DNA of 40,740 nucleotides from Burkholderiales bacterium. Lineage in GTDB: Bacteria; Pseudomonadota; Gammaproteobacteria; Burkholderiales; Burkholderiaceae_C. Shown in pieces: positions 1-9,446 of the stretch. How positions within the stretch are numbered: position 1 is the stretch's first letter; each line of letters starts with the position of its first letter. The notes beneath the pieces were generated by a model. It was not told the origin of the DNA, made no database searches, and saw nothing but the letters and a program-made list of their open reading frames with translations. Location of the stretch: contig PLZH01000269.1 in the NCBI GenBank assembly GCA_003152055.1, positions 5,996 through 46,735 on the forward strand, written 5' to 3'. The translations under genes and the position numbers were made by a program.

Positions 1-1592
1 TCGATGCGAACGCGGCGCCAGAGGCCCTGCAGCGATTCGAGGCCGTGCCTGGCAAGCCAGGGCTTGAGCTTGTCTTCGACCTGGACCTTTTCCTGCAGCG
101 CTTTCAGGGCCTCGAGGCGCGCGCCGAGATCGGCGTGGCGCCGCGCCTCGTCGTTCGCCGCGGCCTGCATGACACGCCGCGCGTCGTCGAGAACCGGCAA
201 GCGTTCCTGCCACTGCGTCAGCTGCGCTTCGGCCGCCGCGTGGGCGGCATCGGCTTCGGCGGCGCGCTGACGGGCGGCGTCGAGATGCGCCGGATCGACC
301 GGAACCAAATCTCTTTCTTCGCCGAGGAGACGTTCGCGGCGCGCCTCGGCCTGGCTCAGGCGCTCCTCGACGCCGCGCGTTTCCGCCGCGACAACCTGGA
401 TCTGCTGCGCGATGCCGGCTACGACCTCGCGCTGCGCCCCGCTCGCCGCCTGTGCCGTACGCAGCGCGGCTTCGGCGGCCACAAGCGCCTGCGCCTGATC
501 CGAAACGCGCCCGGCGAACGCCAAGCTCGCGACCTTGGCCGCCTCGAGGTCGGCGCCCGCGCGCTCGTGCTCAGCGCGCGCCTCGGCTTCGCGGGCCAGC
601 CAGGCGTTGCGCTGGCCTTCGAGATCGGCGCGCTGCCGCGCCACCCGCTCGCGGCCTTCGGCGACGTAGCGGATCCGCTCTTCGATGCGGCTGACCACGA
701 GTGCGGCTTCGCCGAGTTCGCCCTGTGCCGCGTGCAATGCGTCGTTGGCGTCATAGTGCGCCTGGCGAATCGCCTCGAGCTCGGCCTCGGCGTGGCGCAG
801 CTCGGCGAGCTTCGACTCGAGAGCCGCGACGGCCGCGACGACGCCCTGGCGAACGCGCTCTTCTTCGCGCGCCGCGTCGCGATGCTTGAGAAACCAGAGC
901 TGATGCTGCTTGGTCTGGCTGTCGTGCTGCAAGGCACGGTAGCGACCCGCGACCTCGGCCTGCATCTCGAGCCTTTCGAGGTTCTGGTTCAGTTCGCGGA
1001 GAATGTCTTCGACGCGCGTCAGGTTCTCGCGCGTGTCCTTCAGGCGGCTCTCCGTCTCGCGCCGCCGCTCCTTGTACTTGGACACGCCCGCCGCTTCCTC
1101 GAGAAAGAAGCGCAACTCCTCCGGCTTGCTTTCGATGATGCGAGAGATCGTCCCCTGGCCGATGATCGCGTAGGCGCGCGGCCCGAGGCCGGTGCCGAGG
1201 AACACGTCCTGCACGTCGCGGCGGCGCACCGGCTGGTTGTTGATGTAGTAGCTGCTCGTGCCGTCGCGCGTTAGGACGCGCTTGACGGCGATCTCTGCGA
1301 AGCGGCTCCATGGGCCGCCGGCGCGCCCGTCGACGTTGTCGAAAGCGAGCTCGACGCTGGCACGGCCGGCGGGCTTGCGCAGGCCCGAGCCATTGAAGAT
1401 GACGTCCTGCATCGACTCGCCGCGCAGCTCGCTCGCCTTGCTTTCGCCGAGCACCCAGCGCACGGCGTCGATGATGTTCGACTTGCCGCAGCCGTTCGGC
1501 CCGACAACGCCGACGAGCTGGCCGGGAAGCTGGAACTGGGTCGGCTCGACGAAGGACTTGAAGCCCGAGAGCTTGATCGAATTGAGGCGCAT
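1..1592 (-). CDS. smc: Chromosome segregation protein SMC (N-terminal part; 3' end beyond left window edge)
   Basis: Reverse-complement translation from ATG at 1592: MRLNSIKLSGFKSFVEPTQFQLPGQLVGVVGPNGCGKSNIIDAVRWVLGESKASELRGESMQDVIFNGS..., the SMC N-terminus with Walker A GPNGCGKSN, followed by coiled coil; frame open to position 1 (absent from the ORF track because no stop lies in the window). Confidence 0.96.
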   Translation of the reverse strand, partial: MRLNSIKLSGFKSFVEPTQFQLPGQLVGVVGPNGCGKSNIIDAVRWVLGESKASELRGESMQDVIFNGSGLRKPAGRASVELAFDNVDGRAGGPWSRFAEIAVKRVLTRDGTSSYYINNQPVRRRDVQDVFLGTGLGPRAYAIIGQGTISRIIESKPEELRFFLEEAAGVSKYKERRRETESRLKDTRENLTRVEDILRELNQNLERLEMQAEVAGRYRALQHDSQTKQHQLWFLKHRDAAREEERVRQGVVAAVAALESKLAELRHAEAELEAIRQAHYDANDALHAAQGELGEAALVVSRIEERIRYVAEGRERVARQRADLEGQRNAWLAREAEARAEHERAGADLEAAKVASLAFAGRVSDQAQALVAAEAALRTAQAASGAQREVVAGIAQQIQVVAAETRGVEERLSQAEARRERLLGEERDLVPVDPAHLDAARQRAAEADAAHAAAEAQLTQWQERLPVLDDARRVMQAAANDEARRHADLGARLEALKALQEKVQVEDKLKPWLARHGLESLQGLWRRVRI

Positions 1593-1722
1593 GAAGCGGG
1601 TGGCACGAGCGTTGCTAAGTTATTGATTTAATGGCAGAAAACGCCAAGGAAACACAGGCAGGGAGCGCTCGGATGATAGCATCGCGACCCTGCTCCGAAC
1701 CCCTGCGCCAAAGCATCCGATC

Positions 1723-2199
1723 ATGGCCAAGACCTCTCGCCGCGAACTCACCGTGTCGATGCGACGCGCGTCCCAGGTGCCGCCGAGTGCGCCGCAAAAG
1801 CACCTCGATGTTTTTGCCAACCCGGCCCCCGAGCGCGACTACGTCATCGAGTTCGTGATTCCGGAATTCACCTGCACCTGCCCGCTCACCGGCCAGCCGG
1901 ATTTCGCGCAGTTCACGATCGACATGGTGGCCGACAGGCTCTGCATCGAGCTGAAGAGCCTGAAGCTCTACCTCTGGAGCTACCGCGAGATCGGCGCCTT
2001 CCACGAGAAGGTCACGAACGCCATCCTTGACGATATCGTTGCCGCGACGAAGCCGCGCTTTGCCCGCATCCGCGCCCGTTGGAACGTGCGTGGCGGCATC
2101 TACACGAACGTCGTCGCCGAGCACAGTGCACCCGGCTGGACCGGTCGTGCGGTCGTGCTCGGCGGCCTGGACGCTACGCCGCAAGCAGCATCCGGTTGA
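1723..2199 (+). CDS. queF: NADPH-dependent 7-cyano-7-deazaguanine reductase QueF
   Basis: 158 aa; contains [16 protein letters not shown] (QueF catalytic Cys/Asp region) and [20 protein letters not shown]. Confidence 0.95.
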   Translation: MAKTSRRELTVSMRRASQVPPSAPQKHLDVFANPAPERDYVIEFVIPEFTCTCPLTGQPDFAQFTIDMVADRLCIELKSLKLYLWSYREIGAFHEKVTNAILDDIVAATKPRFARIRARWNVRGGIYTNVVAEHSAPGWTGRAVVLGGLDATPQAASG

Positions 2200-2866
2200 G
2201 GTCGACGTAGAGCCCTGCCTCGACGCCGGCACGCAGATCCGCCCAGGCACCGCTCTCGTCGCTGCCGATCTCGTCGTAGACGTTGCGCGGCAGGCGCACC
2301 TTCGGCCCTTCGGCTTCGTCGGTCGATTGCAGCCAGCCGAAGACGAGCGAAGCGTCGGCCGGATCCACGGCGAGAAGGCGAAGCTCGGTGTCGGAGCCGA
2401 TCGGCGACGACGCCGAGCCGCGGATGACGGCCGCCTTGCACAGCTCGATCGTCACGTCGTCGAGCCCCTGCGCGACGATGACGAGCTTCTCGCGCAGGCC
2501 AGCCCAGCCGAACGTGACGCGCGGGCGAACTTTCTTGCCGATGGCCTGCACCGCGGGCGATGCCTCGGCGCCGTAGACGCGATCGAAGACCCGCTTCGCT
2601 TCGCCTTCCTCTTCCTTCCAGTCCGCGAGCTTGACGAGAGGAAGCGCCGCGATCCACTGGCCGCGATCGGCGTTGACGTAAGCAAAGTCGGGATCGACCC
2701 GGAACGTCGTTCCGCAAGCGCTGCAGGTTGTGCGCTGGAACGACTCGTCGAGGATCGCAGCGCGGAAATCGGCGCGGCGGTCGGCGTTGACGCTACGAAC
2801 CGCGCGAAACGCGTTTTCGTCGCCGCACGCCGGGCAGCGCACGGTCATCTCGTTGAATATCGACAC
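2174..2866 (-). CDS. CpXC-domain (zinc-ribbon-like) protein
   Basis: 230 aa, GTG start with a strong SD (AAGGAGAG) just upstream; N-terminal CPACGDE...[21 protein letters not shown] matches the CpXC-type paired-Cys pattern. Confidence 0.72.
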   Translation of the reverse strand: MSIFNEMTVRCPACGDENAFRAVRSVNADRRADFRAAILDESFQRTTCSACGTTFRVDPDFAYVNADRGQWIAALPLVKLADWKEEEGEAKRVFDRVYGAEASPAVQAIGKKVRPRVTFGWAGLREKLVIVAQGLDDVTIELCKAAVIRGSASSPIGSDTELRLLAVDPADASLVFGWLQSTDEAEGPKVRLPRNVYDEIGSDESGAWADLRAGVEAGLYVDLNRMLLAA

Positions 2867-2879
2867 GGGCGTCTCTCCT

Positions 2880-5800
2880 TCACTTCACCTTGGGCGTCTT
2901 GTACTTCTTCAGCCAAGCGATCGCGGGGTGGCTCTTCTTCAGCTTGTCGCTGAAATAGGCCGCGTAGAGCTCGGCGAACCACTCCATCTGCGAGCGGAAC
3001 TGGTAGCCCGTGATGCCCTGTTGGCGCGCCGTGTACTCGTAGCTCACCCAGTAGCCGTCGTAGGCTTCCTGGTAAACGCGGTTGCCGATCGCGAGCTGCT
3101 TCGAGAGGCTGGCCTTGTTCCACAGGTCGTTCTCGACGCGAACGAGCTTGCACCATTCGAGCACCGCTTCCTTTGCCTTGTTCCAGGCGGCGAGGTTCGT
3201 GCCGCCGGGTGGTGCCGGCGTCACCGTCGGAGGCACGCTCTTCTTCACGCTCAGCGTCGCCCTCACCCAGGCCTCGTTGAACTTGAAATGCGCAGCGGCC
3301 GCCTTGGCCGCGGCGTCGGGCGTGCGGTCGATGCGCCAGCCACCATACTTGGCATCGTTGAGGTGCGTGGCCATGAACGTGTCGGCGTCGTCCTCAGCGT
3401 GACCTGCTTCGTGGAGCAAGGCGAAGTCGAAGTACGGCACCGCAGCGGTATCGACCGGCTTGCAGTCTTCGCTCACTTGTTCGCCGTCGGGAACGATCTT
3501 GCCCTTCTCGCTGAACTGCTGCTGGAGGGCCTTGGGATCGTCGGGGCGGCCGCAGTACATATAGATCTTCTTCTTGTTGTCGTACATCGCGCCGTTCGCG
3601 GTTTCCTTGAAGTCGATGACGTCGGTGACCTTGCCCTTCATGTCGATCGGCACCTTGCCGAGCACCTCGTAGATCTTCTGCAGCGATTTGTCGGGCAACG
3701 TGGCGTCGACGGCATTGAGCCCGGCGAGATTCTCCGTGTCCTTGTTCTTCTTCTCGAAGCTCTTCACCGCGATGCCGTAACGTGCTTTCAGGGCGGTACT
3801 GAGGACGCGCTGCGACGTTTCCGGCGGCAGGCTGGCGACCAGCGCATCCATGACCGCACCGCCGCCCGGCGTGTCGGCAAGTTGCTTGAGCTTGGTTTCG
3901 TCGGGTGTCGCCGCCATCAGGCTGTCGTACGCGGCCTTCGAGCCCGCCCAGGCCTTGGCCTCGGCGATCCAGGCCGTGACGCGCGCGTCGGCAGCGTCGA
4001 GCTTGCCCTTGTCGGCGTTGGCGACGATCGCGGCCTGACTCTTGTCGAGCGCGGCGTCGCGGACGCTGCCGAGCTTAGCCGGTTGCAGCGCCAGGGCCCG
4101 GGCCTTCTTGACTTCGCCATCGCGTGCCACGACGAAGCGTTCGAGGTGCGCGGCGTATGCGGCCTTGGCCTTTTCCATCGCATCGAGATCGGAAGCCAGG
4201 CTGGCGAACGATGCCTCGGCGCTCGCCAGGTCCTTGGCGCCGACGAAGCCTGCGATGGCGGCGACACGATCGCGCACCGCCTTCTGCAGGGCTTCGGCGA
4301 AGGCCGGCTGTACGGGCTCCGATGCCTTGTCGGTGCGCGGCTTCAACGCCGCCAGCTTCTTGGCAAAGGCATCTGCGTCGGCTGGGCTCGCCGCCTTGTT
4401 GAAATCCGCTTTGGCGCCGAGCAGCTTTTTCGTCGCAGCCTTGAGCGTGGCCACGGCCGCCTTCGCGACATCCCAGGTTTCGGCCGCGGCGGCGGTGCTC
4501 ACGGCCTTGTCAGCGCGCTTCCATTCGTCGGCCACCACCACCAGCGTAGGCGACGCGGCGCCGGCCAGCGCCCGCGCCGCGTCGAGGTCCGTGAGCGCTG
4601 CCAGCGCCGACTCGTACTCCTGTCGATTCGCATCGTCGCTCGTTTGCGCCTGCAACAGCGCGTCGATCGCGCCCTGCAAAGGAGCTATCGCGGCGGCCGC
4701 GGCGTCGAACGTGCCGGCATTGACTGCATCGTTGAATGTCGTGTACCTCGCGGTGAAGGCAACGCCTTGCGCATCCCGCACTTTCTTCGCCGCCTTCACT
4801 GCGGCTTCGCGTGCGGCCTCGAGGTCGTGGAGCTTGGCCAACTCGGTATCGAAGGGTGCTTTCTCGCGCTTGAACTGGTCGAATGCTGCGACAAGCGCAA
4901 TCGACGCTGCCTTCTGCGGCGCTACGGCATCCTTCGCTTTCGCACAAATCCTTTGCCGCAACCGCATCGACGCGGTTCGAGTCACTGGTCTTGAAGTCCG
5001 CCTTCGTAACAGCGAGGCGGTCGGCGATCGCTTCGTTGTCATAGAACGCCTTGCGGCCTTTATCGATATCGGTTTTGGCGGCGTCATACACCGCGTAGTA
5101 CGTCTGCCCTTCGGTCACGATCCCGAGTACCGCGGCGCTTGCCACTTTCACCTTCGTAATGGCCGCCGTCGCAATCTTCCATGCCTTGGCGGCCTCGGCG
5201 TCTTGAAGTGGGTTGGCTGCAGCCCAGAACGCGTTGGCAATGTCGTCCGGAACACCAGGGCCGACGACTGTCTTCCAGGCTTTGAGGTAGTCGGCGAAGA
5301 TCAGGTTGTGCTGTACGTAGTACGCATCGCGCTCCTGTACCGTTTTCGTGATCGCATGTGCGGCCGCCTTCAGCGAGGCAATCCCGGCCTTTGCCCTAAC
5401 CCACTGCTTCGCGGCTACCGCGTCGTCGACGACCTTTTTCGCGGCATCGAAGGCCTTCACCTCGGCCGTCGTCAGTGCATCGGTTTGGTTGGCTCGCAGG
5501 TCGATCGCGGGGTCGAGCTCGCCTTTGAACGACGCCAGCGCCTGCTCGTACTCGAGACGCGCGTCGAACGCCGCCTTGAGCGGCTTCAGCGCCTCATCGA
5601 GAGCCTTCAGCTTGGCATCGAAGGCTGTCATCGATGCGCGGACCTGTTCGACAGTCGTACCGGCCGGCCAGCTCGTCCGCTTTTCGTTCGCCAGCTTGGC
5701 CAGCGCCTCCTTGACTTCGGGTGTTGCCTCGGCGCCGAGACCCTCGATGGCCTTGCGCAGCTGCGCGAGCTCATCGTCGCGCCGGGCCGAGCCTTCGACG

Positions 5801-6586
5801 AGGTCGGCGGCGAGCTGCGCCAGTGCCTGCAGCTTCGGGAATTCGGTCGCCTGCGCCGCCCCGAGGTCGATGGCAGCGGCGCGCTTGTCGATCTCGGCTT
5901 TCAGCGCCGCGCAGGCCTTCTTCAGCGCCGCCTTGGCGCCGGCCGCGCTGACCTTCTCGATGTTCGCTTCAGCCGCGCTGACGAGTGGCGTCACCGACCC
6001 CTTGACCCACTCGGCAACCGCCTTCACCGCGCGCGCCTTCTCGAGAAGGTGCTCGGCACCGGGCTTGGCAGCGACGAAGGCTTTCTGCGCGGCCTTGGCG
6101 TCGGCCAGCTTGTCGGTGGCCGCAAAGGCGGCGCGAGCCTTGGCAGCGTCGCCTGCAACAAGCGCGTTGAGGGCCTTGTCGTCGATCGTGGCGACAATGG
6201 CCTCTATCTGCTTGAAGATCGCCTCGAGTTCCGATCGGGCGGCATCGCGACCAGCGCGTTCCTGGGCGAGGATCTTCGCCTTCGCGGCCGCAACCTGGCC
6301 CGCTACTGAATCAAGCAGCGCGATTCGCGCCCGCGTAGTCCCCCGCCTGGGCAAGCGCCCGCGCCGCCTGGATCACGTTCTTTTCGATGCCGGCCTTGTC
6401 GCTCGCCGCCTGCGGCTCGGTGAGCCTCGCGCACTCGTCTTGCGCCTTCTTCAGGGCAGCGGCATAGCGCGTCGCGTCGCCCATCACCTTCAGGTGCTCG
6501 GCATCCGAGACCTTGGGCATCTGGCGTGCAGCCGCAACCGGGGCCTTCGGCGGCGTAAGGCCGAGCTTTTCGAGCAACCTCCCCAT
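2880..6586 (-). pseudogene. Large Ala/Lys-rich helical-repeat protein with C-terminal HExxH (gluzincin-like) peptidase domain; reading frame interrupted by two frame changes
   Basis: Three consecutive same-strand ORFs (6586..6311, 91 aa; frame entering near 6315 and continuing to about 4945; frame from about 4945 to 2880) form one continuous composition and repeat pattern. The C-terminal part has LLHEAGHAEDD (3399..3413 encodes HEAGH) and EWFAELYAAYF (2952..2984). It may be a pseudogene, carry sequencing errors, or be a split/recoded gene. Confidence 0.6.
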
Positions 6587-6664
6587 ATGTCTCGTCCGCG
6601 TTCGAGATTGACGTCGCCTTGCCGACCCGGTTACCAGCGCCCGCTGCGCGGCGCCGCAGCAGCG

Positions 6665-8254
6665 TCAGCCGAGCGCAGCTTCGATGGCGCGCAGGCGCGC
6701 CTGCATCGGCGCGACGACGTTCATGTCGGCGAGGATCTCGTTGCCGTCGAGGCTCTTCATGAGCTCGTCTTTTTCTATGAAGTCGCGGATCGACTTCAGC
6801 GAATCCTTCGCGGCCTTGGCGAGCTGAGCGCGGCGCGTCGAATCGTTCTCCGCCAGCGCCTTGTCGAGAGCGTTGTCGAGGCCGGTCTTCAGCTTGCCCT
6901 TGAGGCCGTCGAGCCGCGTGATCGCCTCGCGCACCTTCGGCAGCTGCTCGGTCTCGCCGCGGTAGGAATCCGCAACGGCCTTGCACAGCCGCGTGATTTC
7001 GCTGATGGCGACGTCACGCGTTTGAATCCATTCGAGGCGCGCCGTCGCGAGCTGCTTGACCGAGAGGCCGCCACCCGCGGCGGCTACGGCCTCGCCCGGG
7101 CCGCCGTCGTCCTGAGCCGCCGGCGTGTCGTCGAGCAGCGCTTCGAGATCCTCCAGGTCTTCGGCGACTGCCTCGAAGTCCTTCTTGGCGCTGTTGGTCT
7201 TGATGCTGTCCATCCGCTCCTTGATCTCGGCAGCGGCAGGTCCCTTCAGGCCTTTGGCGATGTCGGCCTGCATGTTCTTCAGCCGGCTGGCGAATTCCTT
7301 GCCGGCATCCGCCTTCGCCTTGGGATCGTCGGCGACCTCGAGCGCACTGTCGGGGATGTCCTCGCCCTCCGCCTCCTCGGCCTGACCGGCTGTCGTGCGG
7401 ATGCGCAGGCCAACGGGCAGCTTGAACACCGATTTCATCGTCAAGGCCACTTTCTTGACGACGCCCGGCGGCACGGCCGCGTCGGTCACGAAGGTGAGCT
7501 TCTTCTGCTCCCAGATGACCTGCCCGTCCTTCGGGCGGTAGACCCGCGGTACATCGCCCTTCGCGAACATGCCCTTCAGCAATTTCTCATGCGCTGTTCC
7601 GCAGTTCTTCGCGACAAAGCACAAAGCCATCGTCTTGCCGACGGCGATGGCGAATCCGAGCTTCAGCTTGGGCGGCGGGTTCTTGGCGAGCTTCATCGCC
7701 GTGATGAAGCGGCTCTTCAAAAGCAGCTGCTGTTTGTTGAGCTTGCCCGCGCCACCGCCGCCCGATGGTTTCTGGCTCTTGGCCTTGACAAAGATGGCCT
7801 GGAGCTCCGCGTGCGCCGAATCTGCTGCACTGGCCAGACTCTGCTCGAACGCAGAACCTGCCTTCGACGCGGCGCCAGCGGCGCCCATGGCCGCGACGGC
7901 CACGGGCGCACTGGAGCCCTGGAGCGACTTGCGAATCTTCTCGGCGGCGGCGGCGAACTCGTCGGCAGCGGCCGCTGCGAGCTTCACTGCGCCGCGCAGG
8001 TTCTTGAGGTCGCCCTTGGTCGCCGCGTCGAGCTTTTTGAGGGCCGCCTCGGCGTCGGCCGCCGTGGAGACGCCTTTCGAATCGAGCAGCGAGAAGTCCA
8101 TGGCCGAATGCGCCTTGTCCAGGCTCTTCAGCGCTTCGGCGACCTTTGCGGCATTCTTCGAGAGCTTGTCGTCGAGGCTCTTGTCTTTGGCCAGCGCGGC
8201 CTTTTGCCTGTTCCAGCTCTCGATCGTTAGAGGGGCGGGCGTATCGAAATTCAT
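6665..8254 (-). CDS. Hypothetical Ala/Lys-rich predominantly helical protein (529 aa)
   Basis: Intact ORF; likely start MNFDTPAPLTIESWNRQKAALAKDKSLDD... at 8254 with GAGGAAGG upstream; heptad-like A/K/L-rich segments flank a less repetitive middle (KSRFITAMKLAKNPPPKLKLGFAIAVGKTMALCFVAKNCGTAHEKLLKGMF...). Confidence 0.75.
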   Translation of the reverse strand: MNFDTPAPLTIESWNRQKAALAKDKSLDDKLSKNAAKVAEALKSLDKAHSAMDFSLLDSKGVSTAADAEAALKKLDAATKGDLKNLRGAVKLAAAAADEFAAAAEKIRKSLQGSSAPVAVAAMGAAGAASKAGSAFEQSLASAADSAHAELQAIFVKAKSQKPSGGGGAGKLNKQQLLLKSRFITAMKLAKNPPPKLKLGFAIAVGKTMALCFVAKNCGTAHEKLLKGMFAKGDVPRVYRPKDGQVIWEQKKLTFVTDAAVPPGVVKKVALTMKSVFKLPVGLRIRTTAGQAEEAEGEDIPDSALEVADDPKAKADAGKEFASRLKNMQADIAKGLKGPAAAEIKERMDSIKTNSAKKDFEAVAEDLEDLEALLDDTPAAQDDGGPGEAVAAAGGGLSVKQLATARLEWIQTRDVAISEITRLCKAVADSYRGETEQLPKVREAITRLDGLKGKLKTGLDNALDKALAENDSTRRAQLAKAAKDSLKSIRDFIEKDELMKSLDGNEILADMNVVAPMQARLRAIEAALG

Positions 8255-8370
8255 GTGGAACCTTCCTCGGAGTGGGCGCGTCGGCGTGACGCGGCGACAC
8301 AAACCAGCGCAATGATGGGCAGCCCGTCAACCCCAGTCAAGCCGGCCTATGGGGGACGGGGTCGACGGCG

Positions 8371-8606
8371 AGCAGTTTCCATTTATGGGCAAAAGTGCCG
8401 GCCACGGACGACGGGCTGTTCGCCCCGCGGCCGGCTCGCTCAATACAATGCGGCGTTGTTGCCCGGTGACCTGCTGGCGCGCGATATGCGAGGATCGAAC
8501 CTCAGGTGTCGGTCGCGTCCGCCTCGCCCTGGTCGCTGACCTTGACGAGTGACCCGCGGCCGCTCAACGAATCGTCTCCCACGTCCAAGCACTTCCCGCT
8601 TTCCCG
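8371..8606 (+). pseudogene. Degenerate 3' remnant of a succinyldiaminopimelate aminotransferase (DapC-like)
   Basis: Aminotransferase-like C-terminal peptides appear in order across three frames: SSFHLWAKVPATDDGLFAPRPARS (from 8371), QYNAALLPGDLLARDMRGSN (from 8441), [36 protein letters not shown] (to 8606). This order resembles the DapC C-terminus (GFYLWA..., YNVTVLPGSYLAR, RIRIALVA..EC..AAQRI). Directly upstream of dapD. Confidence 0.72.
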
Positions 8607-9428
8607 ATGACCTTCTCGCTGCAAAGCATCATCGATCTCGCCTGGGACAACCGTGCCTCGCTCGACGCGACGAACAGCCCCGAGATCCGCGCCGCCGTCG
8701 ATGAAGTGATTGCAGGGCTCGACGCGGGCGAGATCCGCGTCGCCGAGCGGCGGGGAATCGGCGAATGGAGCGTCAACCAGTGGGTGAAGAAGGCGGTGCT
8801 GCTCAGCTTTCGCCTCAGCGACAACCACCTCGCTCACGCCGGCGACCTCACGTTCTACGACAAGGTGGCGACGAAGTTTTCCGGTGCCGACGAAAGTGCG
8901 ATGCGGGCGAGCGGCGTTCGCGTCGTGCCGCCGGCCGTGGCGCGGCGCGGATCGTTCCTGGCAAGAAACGTCGTCATGATGCCGAGCTACGTCAACATCG
9001 GCGCCTATGTCGATGAAGGCACGATGATCGATACCTGGGTCACCGTCGGCTCGTGCGCTCAGATCGGCAAGAGCGTGCATCTGTCCGGCGGAGTCGGCAT
9101 CGGCGGCGTGCTCGAGCCGATGCAGGCGAACCCGACAATCATCGAGGACAACTGCTTCATCGGCGCCCGCTCCGAGATCGTCGAGGGCGTCATCGTCGAG
9201 GAGAACTCGGTCGTATCGATGGGCGTCTACATCAGCCAGAGCACGAAGATCTACGATCGCACGACCGGCACGGTGAGCTACGGCCGCATCCCCGCCGGAT
9301 CCGTCGTGGTGAGCGGCAACCTCCCCGCTGCCGACGGTAGCCACAGCCTTTATTGCGCCGTCATCGTCAAGCGCGTCGACGCACAGACGCGCGCCAAGAC
9401 GAGCATCAATGAGCTGCTGCGAAGCTGA
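8607..9428 (+). CDS. dapD: 2,3,4,5-tetrahydropyridine-2,6-dicarboxylate N-succinyltransferase
   Basis: 273 aa; left-handed beta-helix hexapeptide region ([71 protein letters not shown]), typical DapD. Confidence 0.97.
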   Translation: MTFSLQSIIDLAWDNRASLDATNSPEIRAAVDEVIAGLDAGEIRVAERRGIGEWSVNQWVKKAVLLSFRLSDNHLAHAGDLTFYDKVATKFSGADESAMRASGVRVVPPAVARRGSFLARNVVMMPSYVNIGAYVDEGTMIDTWVTVGSCAQIGKSVHLSGGVGIGGVLEPMQANPTIIEDNCFIGARSEIVEGVIVEENSVVSMGVYISQSTKIYDRTTGTVSYGRIPAGSVVVSGNLPAADGSHSLYCAVIVKRVDAQTRAKTSINELLRS

Positions 9429-9446
9429 ACTGCAAAGGGAATCGGT

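Noticed and set aside
45-1274. 409-aa plus-strand ORF antisense to smc
   Set aside because: The minus strand gives a clear SMC protein; the plus ORF is a GC-driven mirror frame.
1593-1722. Possible preQ1 riboswitch upstream of queF
   Set aside because: No convincing preQ1-I stem-loop with A-rich tail visible by eye; an Infernal search would be needed.
2730-6309. Very long plus-strand ORFs (754, 755 aa) antisense to the repeat/peptidase gene, and 960 aa at 5348–8230
   Set aside because: Ser/Arg/Ala-rich or unstructured antisense translations; the minus strand has a continuing repeat pattern, SD sites and peptidase motifs.
8480-8520. tRNA T-arm-like string (ggatcgaacc) before dapD
   Set aside because: One base short of GGATTCGAACC, no matching acceptor/anticodon arms; the sequence is better explained as the dapC remnant.
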